Source of the DNA: Taenia hydatigena
Taxonomy: Eukaryota; Platyhelminthes; Cestoda; Cyclophyllidea; Taeniidae
Length of the DNA: 64,000 nt
Direction: 5' to 3'
Assembly: GCA_036345935.2 (NCBI GenBank)
Contig: JADWOT020000009.1
Coordinates: 14,813,556-14,877,555 of the forward strand
The translations under genes and the position numbers were made by a program. Every line of letters starts with the position of its first letter. The first letter of the stretch is position 1. Under the pieces are notes generated by a model. It was not told the DNA's origin. It did not search any database and saw nothing but the letters and a program-made list of their open reading frames with translations. Of the stretch, positions 13,054-23,626 are shown piece by piece.

Positions 13054-13123
13054 TTGCTGCCATTTGGCAATCGCCATGCAAGAATAAAGTTGCCAGCAAT
13101 ATGAAGCTGAATAAGGATGATGT
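13054..13123 (-). pseudogene. Decayed FnIII-antigen exon 1 (signal peptide exon)
   Basis: Aligns codon by codon with exon 1 of the FnIII gene at 13707-14916 (shared FILLA and FLHG). The position of the ATG is ACA (13123-13121), and the splice donor position reads ATAAGA instead of GTGAGG, so both the start and the donor are lost. The upstream sequence keeps the family promoter layout: CACGTG at 13165-13170 and CCAAT at 13202-13206, with the TATA element degraded to CTCTATAGG. No exon 2 or 3 follows on this strand, so it is an orphan relic of a duplicated gene. Confidence 0.7.
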
Positions 13124-13329
13124 CTCTTCTACAGCAAAAACAGAGTTCGTATTGACAGCCCACACACGTGTCTCTATAGGCATATGGTAAAAAGATGTAA
13201 GCCAATGGAATGGTTCACTCTTGACCCACAAAGCGAATCGCGCACCCACACGCAAACCGTGGCACCGCACGCATTGTTGGGTCGTTAGATCGATTGTGTG
13301 GGTGTTCTCTGGCAGCGGCTCCTGCTGGC

Positions 13330-13470
13330 TTCTCACACATTCACCTACTCACCTCTATGATTTCAATTCAGTCTATATTATTATGCGTCTACTTCATCCC
13401 ACTTCTCAATTTCTCTTCCTAATTAATGTATGTGAAGATGCAGCTAGTGACTTGAGGTCTGCATTCATTA
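13330..13470 (-). repeat. Dispersed repeat R1, inverted copy
   Basis: Carries the reverse complement of the R1 core seen at 16374-16640: TTCACCTACTCACCTCTATG, CTTCATCCCACTTCTCAATTTC and TAGTGACTTGAGGTCTGCATTC. It lies directly upstream of the decayed exon 1 and its promoter. Confidence 0.6.
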
Positions 13471-13706
13471 CTGATTGACAACAGACGAAATCGCTAACTG
13501 CTCATTATATTTGTCGTTTGACAAGCGTTTGCAACAATTGCTCATGCTAATGAAGTTGTAAAAGCAAATAATTGTCAAATCAACCGTCCTGCGGAGTAAT
13601 GAAGCCTGCGGTAAAAATAAACAGTGTGTTTGGCAAACTCAAGCATTGAGGTTCCATACTCGGAGAAGGTAAAAAGTTGTTGAAGTTGACAAACTTTCGA
13701 GGAGAC

Positions 13707-14916
13707 TCATGCAAGCACTAAGGTCATGGAAGCTAGCAGAACTCCAGTGGCTAAAGCAGCACAGGTAGATCCACCAGTGGCGACGGTTTTGGATGTGGAG
13801 TCGAAACCTATTGGAGTCGAACTCGGGGCTCCAACCAATGAACCTTCCCCTTTAGACCAAAAATAACAAACTGTTAATGGGGTGCATTGTGGCATTTTGG
13901 GCTATCTCATGAGGCGAGCGTGACAGAGATGGCAGAGGATGATGTAGATCAAAGCTACAAAACCATTTTAGTGGTAGCAATAAATGGGTGCCATTGTGGG
14001 CTTGATTCGATTAGTCCTGGTTGCTTTCAAGCGATAATTTTGCTTTTGACAACAGGAGCATAAAGAACTCACATTCCTCCTCACCTGGTGTAGTCGTTTC
14101 AACTCTTTCACTGCAGGCCCATTGCTCACGGTTATCCGGATTTCTCTCCTCAATGCGTGCACAAACATTGGCAAAAATGGTTTGATTTGGCTTCAAATTC
14201 GCGATGGTGCAATTTTGCCAGGTGGTGAAGCAGGTACCGTTAATCGGAAGTTTGTCGACAATCCAAGGAACGCTATAGATAATGACTCGCACGTCGGGAT
14301 TAGTTGGTGGTTCCCAACTCACGCGCACCCTGTAAGGATTGACCGCCTCAATTTTCACGTTCTGTGGAGCTCTAGGATCTGCAAAAACGGAAACGCAGAG
14401 AGATGTCTGCATTAGTGTGGGGAGAGTAATATGGTCCCATTTGTCCCAGTGTGGCCCCCACGCGCCCCATATTAAGCCAGATGGAAGCAAAATGCTCAAG
14501 CGTTAGGAAGAATGCGTGAAAGATGACAAGGAGTGATTAGAGGGACCTGCATTTCTTACTTCAGCTCACTGGTTGATCATGTAAACCGCCATGAGGTATG
14601 AGGCAATGCAAGGAAACGAAGGACCCTATTCAGTGGCACCAAGCTGATTTGACTGCGATGTGATGCAGCACAAACAAGTGACAGTAGATAAGTCATTTCC
14701 AGCACTCTTTAGCTAGTTTTCTGTTAATAATCACTTGTTATGCCTGTCCGATGTTCTAATTTATTACTAATTTCTATTTTAACCTTCGTTCGCTAAATGA
14801 TTGCATTCACGCATTGATAAAACCAAAGCATGCGGAGGTACCTCACCTGTCTCCACTGTGAAACCGCCATGAAGGAATGAGATTGCCAGCAATATGAAGC
14901 AGAACACAAGAGACAT
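13707..14916 (-). CDS. Secreted/GPI-type FnIII antigen, EG95/45W-like, 3 exons
   Basis: Exons on the minus strand: 14916-14847 (70 nt), 14378-14085 (294 nt) and 13849-13707 (143 nt). Junctions are GTGAGG donors and AG acceptors, all phase 1, giving 168 aa. Exon 1 encodes a signal peptide starting MSLVFCFILLAISFLHGG. Exon 2 is one fibronectin-III domain with the conserved Trp in VSWEPP, Tyr-rich strands and ANLKPNQT before the last strands. It has several Asn-X-Ser/Thr sites (NGT, NCT, NQT). Exon 3 ends in a Ser/Thr-rich linker and a hydrophobic tail (ALATGVLLASMTLVLA) with no charged residues after it, as in a GPI-anchor signal or C-terminal membrane segment. This exon plan is that of cestode oncosphere antigens, which act at the larval surface or as secreted proteins. 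The family assignment is by architecture, not by a database match. Confidence 0.85.
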
Positions 14917-14958
14917 CTCTCCTCCAAAAGAAAACAGAACTTGTATTTACAACTCCCA

Positions 14959-15000
14959 CACGTGTGCTTATAAGCATGCAGTGTAGGGATGCGAGCCAAT
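14959..15000 (-). promoter_or_regulatory. Promoter of FnIII antigen gene 1
   Basis: TTATAA at 14968-14973 lies about 50 bp upstream of the ATG (14916). A CACGTG E-box is at 14959-14964 and a CCAAT box at 14996-15000 (plus-strand reading). The same three elements in the same order occur at the second FnIII gene and, decayed, at the relic exon 1. About 250 bp is conserved among the three copies, which supports a functional promoter module. Confidence 0.65.
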
Positions 15001-15129
15001 GGAAAGGCCTACTCTTGACCAACGGAGCAAATGGCGCGCTCACACCTACACCATGGAACCACACACGGTGATGTGTCGTTTGATCGATTATGATGGGCTT
15101 CTCTGGTGTAAACCGACTGCTGGCGATAA

Positions 15130-16180
15130 TTAACGTTATTCTTCAAACTCTTTTGGCAGTTTCTGTCTTTGTGTTAGCGTAAGCGATGGTATTGTGAGTG
15201 GGCGATTTGCCCTCACTTGCAAGGGAACTCTCTAAAGCTTTGGGTCCGCAAAAGCAAATGGGAATGTGGCAGTGAAATGTATTAATGCTGATCTTCTAGC
15301 TGTGGTGTCTGTAGGATTCGATGAAGAGGATTGGACGTGTCTTATAGAAGTGGTTAGACTTCTTCTTTAAGGATACTTTCTCCCACTCTACATCCAGAAG
15401 CCCGCATGTCCTTCATGGCATCTTCAAATCTTGCACATCTGCCAACTTGCCACTATGGACAATGTGGCGTCCATGACTGCTTTATTAATCTCGTCTGTTT
15501 CATTTTGTGTAGTCAAGTGCGTGACAGAATATAGCAGTCATTAATCAAAGAAAACTAGGTGGTAGCAACAAGTGGGCGTTGAATGAGGCACATTTCTAAA
15601 GTATCCATGAATTCGACCAATTAATCAGATTCGATGAAATATAAACTGTAGAATAACTTCCATGCACAGCGCCGCAGCCATCGCCACAACTCTCTCGTTA
15701 AGTGCCTCCACCAACAAAATTGGCAATAAATTGCGTCAAGTGAAGACATAGAAGTGACCAAACGGTAGGGCCTCCTCCTTTGCCATCAACCATGGGGTTG
15801 GTGGATGTCAAGACATGTGCACCGTGCGAGGGTCGACTGCTTTTACTTTCGCATCCCACAAAGTGCCTCGATGTGTGCAAGCCTAATGAGATGCAAAATC
15901 CATGTGTGCTTTTATTTTACTAGCAGTGGGGTAGATTTCCGAATGCTACACTTCAATTCGCTAAGTACCGTGCATTCATCTGCTCCTTTACAACCTTTGC
16001 TGACGCACAGAGTAGTGCGAATTAGAGGAAGGCACATCGTCGTGTAGTAACCCAGTGCCTCGTTTTTCTATCTGCTGACCTACGCAAATATTTCTGTGCT
16101 TAAAGGCTAAGCCTTCACCTCGAGGCATTTCCTCGGCATCAAGCTAATTGAAACTTAGACCTTCTGTACAGTATTGAGCA
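15130..16180. other. Intergenic, no gene recognised
   Basis: Short ORFs only. No domain or repeat identified with confidence. Confidence 0.4.
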
Positions 16181-16189
16181 GAATACTCT

Positions 16190-16760
16190 TACCACACCAA
16201 TGCACACTGAGTGCACTGCATTCATCAAAGCCCTTTCCGATGGGTTTACAATATGCGCGTTCGATGACAGAGCTATTAACCACAACCAAATGAAATCACT
16301 CATCTCGAGTCGATTAAGTGAGCAGTAAGAGATTCCACCTTTTGAAAACCAGTGATGAATACAGCCTTCAAGTCACCAGCCACATCTGCATTCAAGTTAA
16401 ATTGGGGAGAGAAGCTAAGCAATGGAATGAAGTAGATGCAAAATAATGGAGACTGATTTGAAAGCATAGGGGTGAGTAGGTGAACGTGTGAGAAGACAAC
16501 GTGGACTTGTGGGCGTACGCGGGCTCAGTATAGGCGTGTGCACACAGACCATGTGATGTGTGCACGCTGAATGGTGAAACAGCAATTGTTGGTTGACATG
16601 CTTCACTGCCTCTCTCCGCATTGTCCAGAAGACGCGGAGATGGTACGGTGGATTAGAGCTCACCAGAAGGAAAACCTGTCCTCAAAGAAGTGGTGGCATC
16701 GAAGAGGTGGTGAAGGAGAGGCATTTGAATGGTGAATGAATGAAAAGAGGGTACATTGAT
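16190..16760 (+). repeat. Dispersed repeat R1, reference copy
   Basis: Landmarks in order: CACACTGAGTGCA, TCAAGTCACC, GGTGAACGTGTGAGAAG, ACGTGGACTTGTGGGCGTAC, CCATGTGATGTGTG, TTGTTGGTTG, then CAGAAGGAAAACCTGT and GCATTTGAATGGTGAATG. It matches 18890-19340 directly and faces an inverted copy at 17060-17370. Confidence 0.7.
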
Positions 16761-16919
16761 AAAAGAAAGGATTATGTAAGTTATATAACCGACCGATGGC
16801 TGGATCGAGGATTATGGAACTAATGCATGCTAGAATTCAAGACGAATCTAAAATGCATGGTTTCAAAAATTATGGATGAGCACTTTGTAGATAGTGTGAT
16901 GCAGACTTCATTTTGTAAC

Positions 16920-17040
16920 TCGCTTGGCAGAAGTTAGCCACGCTGTGCTAAAAGGTACGTAGGCGAGGAGGTTATGACCGATGCTGAAAGAAGATTGCTG
17001 TAGGTGGTAAGGACTGGAGGAAAATTACTGGCGAATTAAT
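16920..17040 (+). repeat. Short repeat R3, copy 1
   Basis: The segment with GAAAGAAGATTGCTGTAGG and GACTGGAGGAAAATTACTGG recurs in the same orientation at 17840-17975 (GAGAGAAGGTTGCTGTGGA, TACTGGAGGCAAGTTTCTGG). Confidence 0.5.
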
Positions 17041-17059
17041 AAGTTGCAGAGCTCTTATC

Positions 17060-17395
17060 ATAAGGTGCGCCCTTCGCCTTCGCGATTACTTCACCAAGCC
17101 CATGCACGCTCATGAGTCCACGTTGGCTTCTAACACCTTCACCTACCCATCTCTATGCTTTCAAAACACCCTCCATCATTACTCATCTGCTTCATCCCAC
17201 TTCATAATTTCTCTGCCATCCATCCGCCCATCAATGCACCCTCTTCTAAGTCAACTTTCCCTTCATTCACCCATCCACTAACCCACCCACTCACTCATCG
17301 ATCCACTCCTCCCATTCACCATTCAAATGCTTCTCTTCCACTACTTCTTCCATGGTCCCGTTTACTTGCGCACAGGTTTTCCTTCTGCTAAGCCC
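17060..17395 (-). repeat. Dispersed repeat R1, inverted copy facing 16.2-16.8 kb
   Basis: Contains CCACGTTGGCTTCTAACACC, CATCTCTATGCTTTC, CTTCATCCCACTTC and, further on, ATTCACCATTCAAATGCTTC and ACAGGTTTTCCTTCTGCT, the reverse complement of R1 in reverse order. A CCA/CTC-rich low-complexity stretch (17240-17330) lies inside it. Confidence 0.6.
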
Positions 17396-17839
17396 TACTG
17401 CACCGTCTACAACATTCTCTGACAACAAGTGGTCAGCTGTGCAACATTCAGCTAAATGTTACGACCACCTTTCTTTTGATAGACAACCTTCCGGAATGTG
17501 AATTGGATTAAACAGAAATGGGCAAGTGAAGAGTATGCACTGTCTTACTGCTGTCGTACTCTCCGCTTAGCACATGTGCACGTGGAGGTCGTGTAAAAAG
17601 ACAAAGACTGTAAAAAAGGAGGCAAGGTGGAAGAGGGACACGTGTGCTTGGAATGCATAGGAGAAGATGAAGTGGCGAGTTGAGAAGACAAGGTATCACA
17701 AACTACCATGAAGCCAATAGTGTTAACCATATGTGGCAGTCATCCGCTTCTCCTCAGTATCCTACAGGTCCACCCTTAACACACCCTGCAATTGCCATGG
17801 CGAAGAGAGCACAGACGTGGTGCAGACTCATCATTTTCA

Positions 17840-17975
17840 CTCTGTCTTGACAAAGGTTTGTTACGATGCGCCAGTAGTCGCGTGGGCGAAAGAACAAGCA
17901 TAGTCGATGGTGAGAGAAGGTTGCTGTGGATGATGAAATACTGGAGGCAAGTTTCTGGCGTATGCATTGATTGCA
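17840..17975 (+). repeat. Short repeat R3, copy 2
   Basis: Partner of 16920-17040 as described there. Flanked by GA-rich low-complexity sequence (18000-18190). Confidence 0.45.
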
Positions 17976-18889
17976 ATGAGAAGTAGATGAGAAATGTGAA
18001 AAGAGAGCAAAAAATGATTTCATGATGGAGGGAATGAATGAAAGGCATTTGGATGGAAGGAGGGATGAAGGAAGAAATTGATGGATTAACGTGTGTAAAC
18101 AAGATGTATGTTATGTTGAATGGAACAAGGGAAAGATGGAGGTGAGAGAAGGAGGAGAGAGGAATCAAGGCGAAAAGCGTATAAATGGCCTAACTTTTCT
18201 CGTCCATCCACTGTGAATGTCCCATTTGCTTCACAAGCACTCTTAGCCTCGAGAGGTCGTGCAACTCCTCCGTTCGACACACTTCCTCATCTAGCCGGTC
18301 CTCCAAGCGGTGCCGCCTTTCCTACTCCACTAATTCATGCACCGTATGTCAGTTTGGTTAAATTAGTGGATTTTAGCAGCCAGCTAAATGCACGTTTGCT
18401 CGTTAGAGGACGAGGTGATGAGCGAGAATTCTAAGCAGGTAGAGGACGACAGCATAACGGATTTCCTTGCCACCGACTACGTACGAGCAAACAAGACAAT
18501 TGTGTTCGGGGTTTGTGCGTGTGTATGCGTAGGTGAGAGCTGACTGAATGATGGAGACTAGCACGCTTGCGGTAATGCGATTGGATTCAAACCCGATGGG
18601 ACTACTAGTCTACCTGCCATTGATAACAACCAGTCATAGTTTAGGAGGGCGGGCAGGTCAGGTGAGAGGCCCGAAAGAAAATTCGTCCAAAACTTTGTAA
18701 CAAAACGCACTTTAAAATAGTGGCATACTCTGCTGATACTAAGTTTTTTCTGTTGTAAAGAAATTGGGTGTAATAAGCCGTCCTTACCGCGATTTAGTCT
18801 CTAGCACTGCCGTCATTCTGCTCGCCTCTTAGACCCTCCGTACGGCAATGAACAGTATGTTCTTCCACATAACTTCACCTTCCTACAAC

Positions 18890-19340
18890 GTCAATGCACA
18901 CTGAGTGCATCACCGCAAGATTTTTCTAGAAGGCGCAATAATTTTCTTGTTAAATGGCAGAGCTAATAACCGGCACCAAACGTTTTACGCATCATGAGTC
19001 GCTAGGATGTGCAGTTGGCAGTTTCGTATCCTCCTAATCCGCGAATAATGTAGACCTCAAGTCACCTACTGCAGTTACATCTAAAGTGAATTGGCAGAGA
19101 AATAAAGAAGTGAGATTTCGTAGGTGAGTGATAATGGAGATTGCTGTGATAGTATAGAGGTCATTAGGTGAGCGTGTAAGAAGCCAACGTGGACTGGTGG
19201 GCGTACTTTGGCTTGGTGTAGACGTGTATGAATGAGCCATGCGATGTGTGAACGCAGCATGATGTAATGACAACTGTTGGTTGGAATGCTTGACTGCCTC
19301 TCTTCACGCTGTGCCCATGGGGTTGGTGCCCATTCTCTAT
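18890..19340 (+). repeat. Dispersed repeat R1, direct copy
   Basis: Shares CAATGCACACTGAGTGCA, CTCAAGTCACCTACTGC, GTGAGCGTGTAAGAAGCCAA, CGTGGACTGGTGGGCGTAC, GAGCCATGCGATGTGTG and ACTGTTGGTTGGAATGCTTG with the reference copy at 16190-16640, in the same order. Confidence 0.65.
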
Positions 19341-19373
19341 GGGATTCACTCATCAAACTAACTCTCCATCCTT

Positions 19374-19620
19374 CATTCAGTGAGAGCGAAATTCGCAGTC
19401 ACGAGTGCGTCAATACTACAAAATTGCATTCAGAGAGAGCAAAATCTGCATAATTGTGCAGATCCAAACTAAAATTTGCGTTCTGTGGGGGCCAATTTCG
19501 CAGTTTCGTGTAGAACAATACAATAAATTCCCATTTAGTGACAGCTAAATTTGTACTCTCCTGGAGGTCAATACTAAAAATCGCATTCAGTAAGAGTAAC
19601 ATTCGCAGTCTCGTAGAGAT
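19374..19620 (+). repeat. Degenerate tandem repeat, 52-53 bp unit, about 5 copies
   Basis: Unit starts at 19374, 19427, 19479, 19532 and 19584, each with a CATTCAG-like start, a GAGAGCGAAATTCGCAGT-like core and a GTCAATACTA-like end. Spacing is 53, 52, 53 and 52 bp. Units differ by many substitutions but keep length, so it is an old minisatellite. Confidence 0.75.
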
Positions 19621-20149
19621 AGCAGGATATACTGATTTTGTTTATTTGACTAAGGTCAAAAATGAGCATTAAGCTCGAAAGATGGCAAAATTCCATTGAG
19701 ACAACTATAAAATACCTCTTGGGATCTACGTAAAACAATTCCCTCGTGATTATTATGAGCTCTGCCGTCGCAAAGCGTCAGATCATGACTCAAGGCTAAA
19801 TTTATATCCCTTAGATTCGCAAGACCCTCACGAGTTTGAGGGAGTAGCCAGAAACATTAGTGAGAACGGAGTGCTCCAACTTTTCTCCATTTAAGCATAT
19901 TACGTTACCTATGAGTGAAGCAAAAAAACACTTCATTATTATTGGCCAATCACATTTTTCCACAAATGATCGAATTACCCAGACGATGGTTACTTTTTCC
20001 TTTTGTATAGCGCTTCATAACAAACGGGTTTTCATCCTTTACATATGCATACTTAATCCCTTCTATTGTTTCTGCAATTATAAATCTTCGCCTTTGATTT
20101 ACTACATTCTGATTTCCCTACAACGCATCGCAGCTGGCGTTTTGTTTGT

Positions 20150-20330
20150 TTGATTGCCGGTTTCGGCTATGATGACTTGGGTGGCCATATTGCTCCAATC
20201 AGGTGAGTTGGCCTTCGGACCATGCCAGCAGTCCCTTCTCTCTGCTTGCTGAATATATACATATTCTACCTAAACATTATGCACCCTTTTGCTTTTAATG
20301 GAGTCTTGAAACGCTAAATCACATTTGTTA
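20150..20330 (+). repeat. Dispersed repeat R2, copy 3
   Basis: GCCGGTTTCGGCTATGATGA, GGTGGCCATATTGCTCC, CATGCCAGCAGTCCCTTCTC, CTAAACATTATGCACC and TGGAGTCTTGAAACGCTAAA follow the landmark order of the copies at 10136 and 12288. All three copies have the same orientation. Confidence 0.6.
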
Positions 20331-20339
20331 CACGCACCG

Positions 20340-23170
20340 AAATTACCCACTAAGTTCCCAGTCTTATTCCACAGCAGAAAAATTTATTGTTGTGTTTCAG
20401 CACCCTTGATTTCGAGACTTATTCAACCCTCTACAGCTTTGTACTAACTACAAATTCTTTGCCAACGCGAGTCATCAGGGTAATATTATGATGTTCTCAA
20501 GGTCATCGACTTCGTCCTCGCCTTATGAGGAAAAACTTTTCTACCATGAAGCAATGCGGAGCACTATCAATTCATTTTTAAATAGCCTGAACGAGTTGGT
20601 TTGCTTTAAGTCCCCATAGCCCACATTTAAGTGTCTCCAGATCGCGTCACAATGCACGCCACGTGTTTATTTTAGGAATAATTTGCCCAAAACTCAACCA
20701 CATATAAACAAATAAACTAATTATTCAAGCGGGACTGCCTTTTAGCCTCCCTATTACAAGTTTTGAGCCCCGAAAAACAATTAATACTCCAAGTCATAGT
20801 TAATGCCTTCACTTCATTTTCATCGTGACAATTCTGACATAAAAAGTGTTCCGTGTTACTTCTGGCTTGATATTTCTATCATATTATTGGATCACAATGT
20901 GAGTCCATCGGCGCTACTTTGCTAAAAGACCAATTTCGGCAGCTAAAGGGAAGTTTCGGCGCCATGCCGACAAGGCAATTGAAGGGCCAGCAGACCAGCA
21001 TAACTTTCGGCAAAGGTCGAAGATACAAAGGACTGTGGATACGTCAACTAATGTTATCGAAAGGCTTTTAACAAACGGATTTACTATAATTTCGATTCCG
21101 TTTGGTTAGTTCCATCAGCGCATTGTTCGACTCCACACATTGCCCGATGGTTGTGCTAGCTGCCACATCTGCTTAAGAGAACCATCTGCTGAAATGACAA
21201 CACTGCAACATTTGGAGCCGCCCTGCAGAGGGGATGATCTTGCAACCTTCCTTCATCTTGTCTTCTTTTTTTTTACAAAAATCCTATTTCGCCTCACCCA
21301 CCGATCCAATTATCCACTGATTACACATTCCGCGCCTTCCAAAGCCATTCTCAAGGCTAATTTACAGCATGCAAGCACCTCTAACAGTAGGCATTTTACT
21401 TCAAGACGCGCCCATTATCTGTACGGCTGACAATTAACTTAAGCCTAGTAAAGCGAGAACAGTTCTACACCTCCTGAAGCACCTGTCACGTAGTCATACA
21501 AATAGGCTACGGCTAGCAGAGCTTCAATCCAGAATAGAACAGCTTCATCACCAATCCATACACACGTACCTCAGTTTTCTCAGCTTATCCCTCCATGAAG
21601 GCGAGAGGAGACATCATACTCAGGCAGAATGCATACACGTGTATTTAACATACCACTCCGAAGAGGTACAACGACGACGCAGTTAAATGACCTCATCACC
21701 GAAATCCGTCATTCGACAAGCGATAGCATGGGAAAACTACGTATGTTAGAATCCGTAGAAGGAATTAGGGCATAGAGTTATTAAAAATTTACCTTTTCTC
21801 CTACAAACTAATCGCACTTTGGAAACATGCCACCCAATTCACTGCAGCACTCACACGTGTAGACGGCATTAGAAACGCCTCTTTGGATAAGTTATGCATG
21901 CGTGGAAGCTGGTCAATGACCCGCGTTAAATGTCTTCTGCATTAGCCAAACGATTTTTAAGCATATAGCAGCTAACAACAACGACGCTTTCAATTATTCC
22001 ACAACTACTTCATATTTGAACTAGCTCACACCATACCATCATTAAAGGCGACGAAACCTGATCATTTTATTTTGAAATTGAGACAACCAAAGCTAATAAT
22101 TATAATCCGATGAGGAGGAGACTGCTGATGCATCCCAATTGCTAAAAAGAGCACGAAGGATGGTGCTAAATGAGGAGAGAGGGACCATGTAATGCATCGG
22201 TTGTTCGTTAGATGGCGGATGTTGGTGGTCGGGCCACATATCTTCCTCGCCGTTGTGCCTTCGCCGAGTGGACCGTCGGTTTGTGGAATTGAAGTGTATT
22301 CTGCTTGAATGTCATGTCTCATTAGGTGTTCTTAAAGGCCTGGAATGTCTGAAGGCGCTGCAGTGCGTATGTATACAGTAGTGATGGAGACTTGAAGTAC
22401 CGTTGACAGCTGCGTAATATTTTGCTTCAACAAATATGCAAATGCTTTTTGCTATGTTGGCTTGCGGTTAATTGTCGGCACCGTTGACGAGTGCATTTTA
22501 AACAAAGTTGATTTGTTAGTCTCGAGAATGGGTTTTAAATGTGAGAAAGAAGAGACAGCATCAGCCATTAAAACTTGTCAGTGAAGGAAGAAAAATACCC
22601 ACAAACAAACCACGTCAACCACTAAATTTTCATGTAACCCGAGGGGGAGGGAGGGAGGAATGCCACACTCACGACTACAATATTGTGCTGTCACCTTCAT
22701 TGACGGGTGGGCAAAAGAAGGGCACTAGACAATCTGTCGAACAGCGAAACAGTCGAAACGAAAGTAAAGGAGCGAGGGGACAAATATATCAATAGATTAA
22801 TTAGTAAGTCACTTGGTCAGGCAGTCAACCAAATACGGGGTAAGTGAAGTAGTCGAAACATTAGTGGATGGGTCAGTCAGAGAACTGGGAAATTGGAAAA
22901 GTTGTGAGGTGACTACATTAAATCACCTGTAAAATTTACACAGAGGCATTTGAAGCTCAGTATAAAAGACGTACTTAGATAGTGTATGGTAAGTAATGAA
23001 GCACGTTCTTTCTCTTATTTAAGGGCAAAGCTGGTCAAGGTAACACTCATGAATGCTATAAACGCGCAAACGAGGCACGTACGGGGTGGGACGCAGGCCA
23101 CTACTTAAAAGGAAAAGTAAATTTGTATGAGTGGCACAATTTGCATTTTTAAGGATGATCTAACACTCTC
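20340..23170. other. Intergenic, no gene recognised
   Basis: Short ORFs only. A TATAAAAG at 22966-22973 is followed by ATGs, but these open only eight-codon or shorter frames, so no gene is called. Confidence 0.4.
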
Positions 23171-23177
23171 TGCTATT

Positions 23178-23344
23178 TCAACTAATCTTAGCTAACGAAT
23201 TAACCAGACATCTAGGAGCCGCGGAAAGATTGAGGGCCGATAAAGTGGCTGCAAATGCGTAAGGTACTAAAACCTTGGACAGGAACGTCGCCGTTATAGT
23301 ATTGCCTTTGGTTGCCACGAAATAGGTGCTAGCATACTCTTCAC
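23178..23344 (-). pseudogene. Possible orphan exon 3 of an FnIII antigen gene
   Basis: A frame starting after an AG at 23346-23345 enters in the same phase as real family exon 3s and begins GEEYAS, comparable with GEGS and GEGV. It runs 54 codons with a hydrophobic stretch (LVPYAFAATLSALNL) to a TGA. The acceptor lacks a good pyrimidine tract and the tail after the hydrophobic part is polar. It could be a decayed exon or chance. Confidence 0.22.
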
Positions 23345-23626
23345 CTAATCCGTTTTTTAGTTTTGTATTTTGCAGCGCTAACGTCACTATAGCAGACCCA
23401 TTTGTGTATCAATGGGAATGAACCGAAACGTTAAATATTGTATTAATCATCATAAAATAGTTTATTGTGAATGGTCTCCTGACTACTAAACAAAGATGGG
23501 TGATTGTTGGCCCGATCATCTTCTGGATCAGTGAAGCCTGCAATAATTAGAACAGAGTGTCTGATAAGCACAAGCTATGGGTTATAATATTCAAAGCAGA
23601 CGTATTAATCGAGGGTTTGGCCAGAC

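Noticed and set aside
14122..14415. Plus-strand ORF of 97 codons
   Set aside because: It is the antisense shadow of FnIII exon 2.
18555..18605. B-box-like GGATTCAAACCC
   Set aside because: The T-stem does not pair well and there is no A box at tRNA distance.
22966..23025. TATAAAAG followed by ATG and GTAAGT
   Set aside because: The downstream ATGs open frames of eight codons or fewer and no exon chain could be built.
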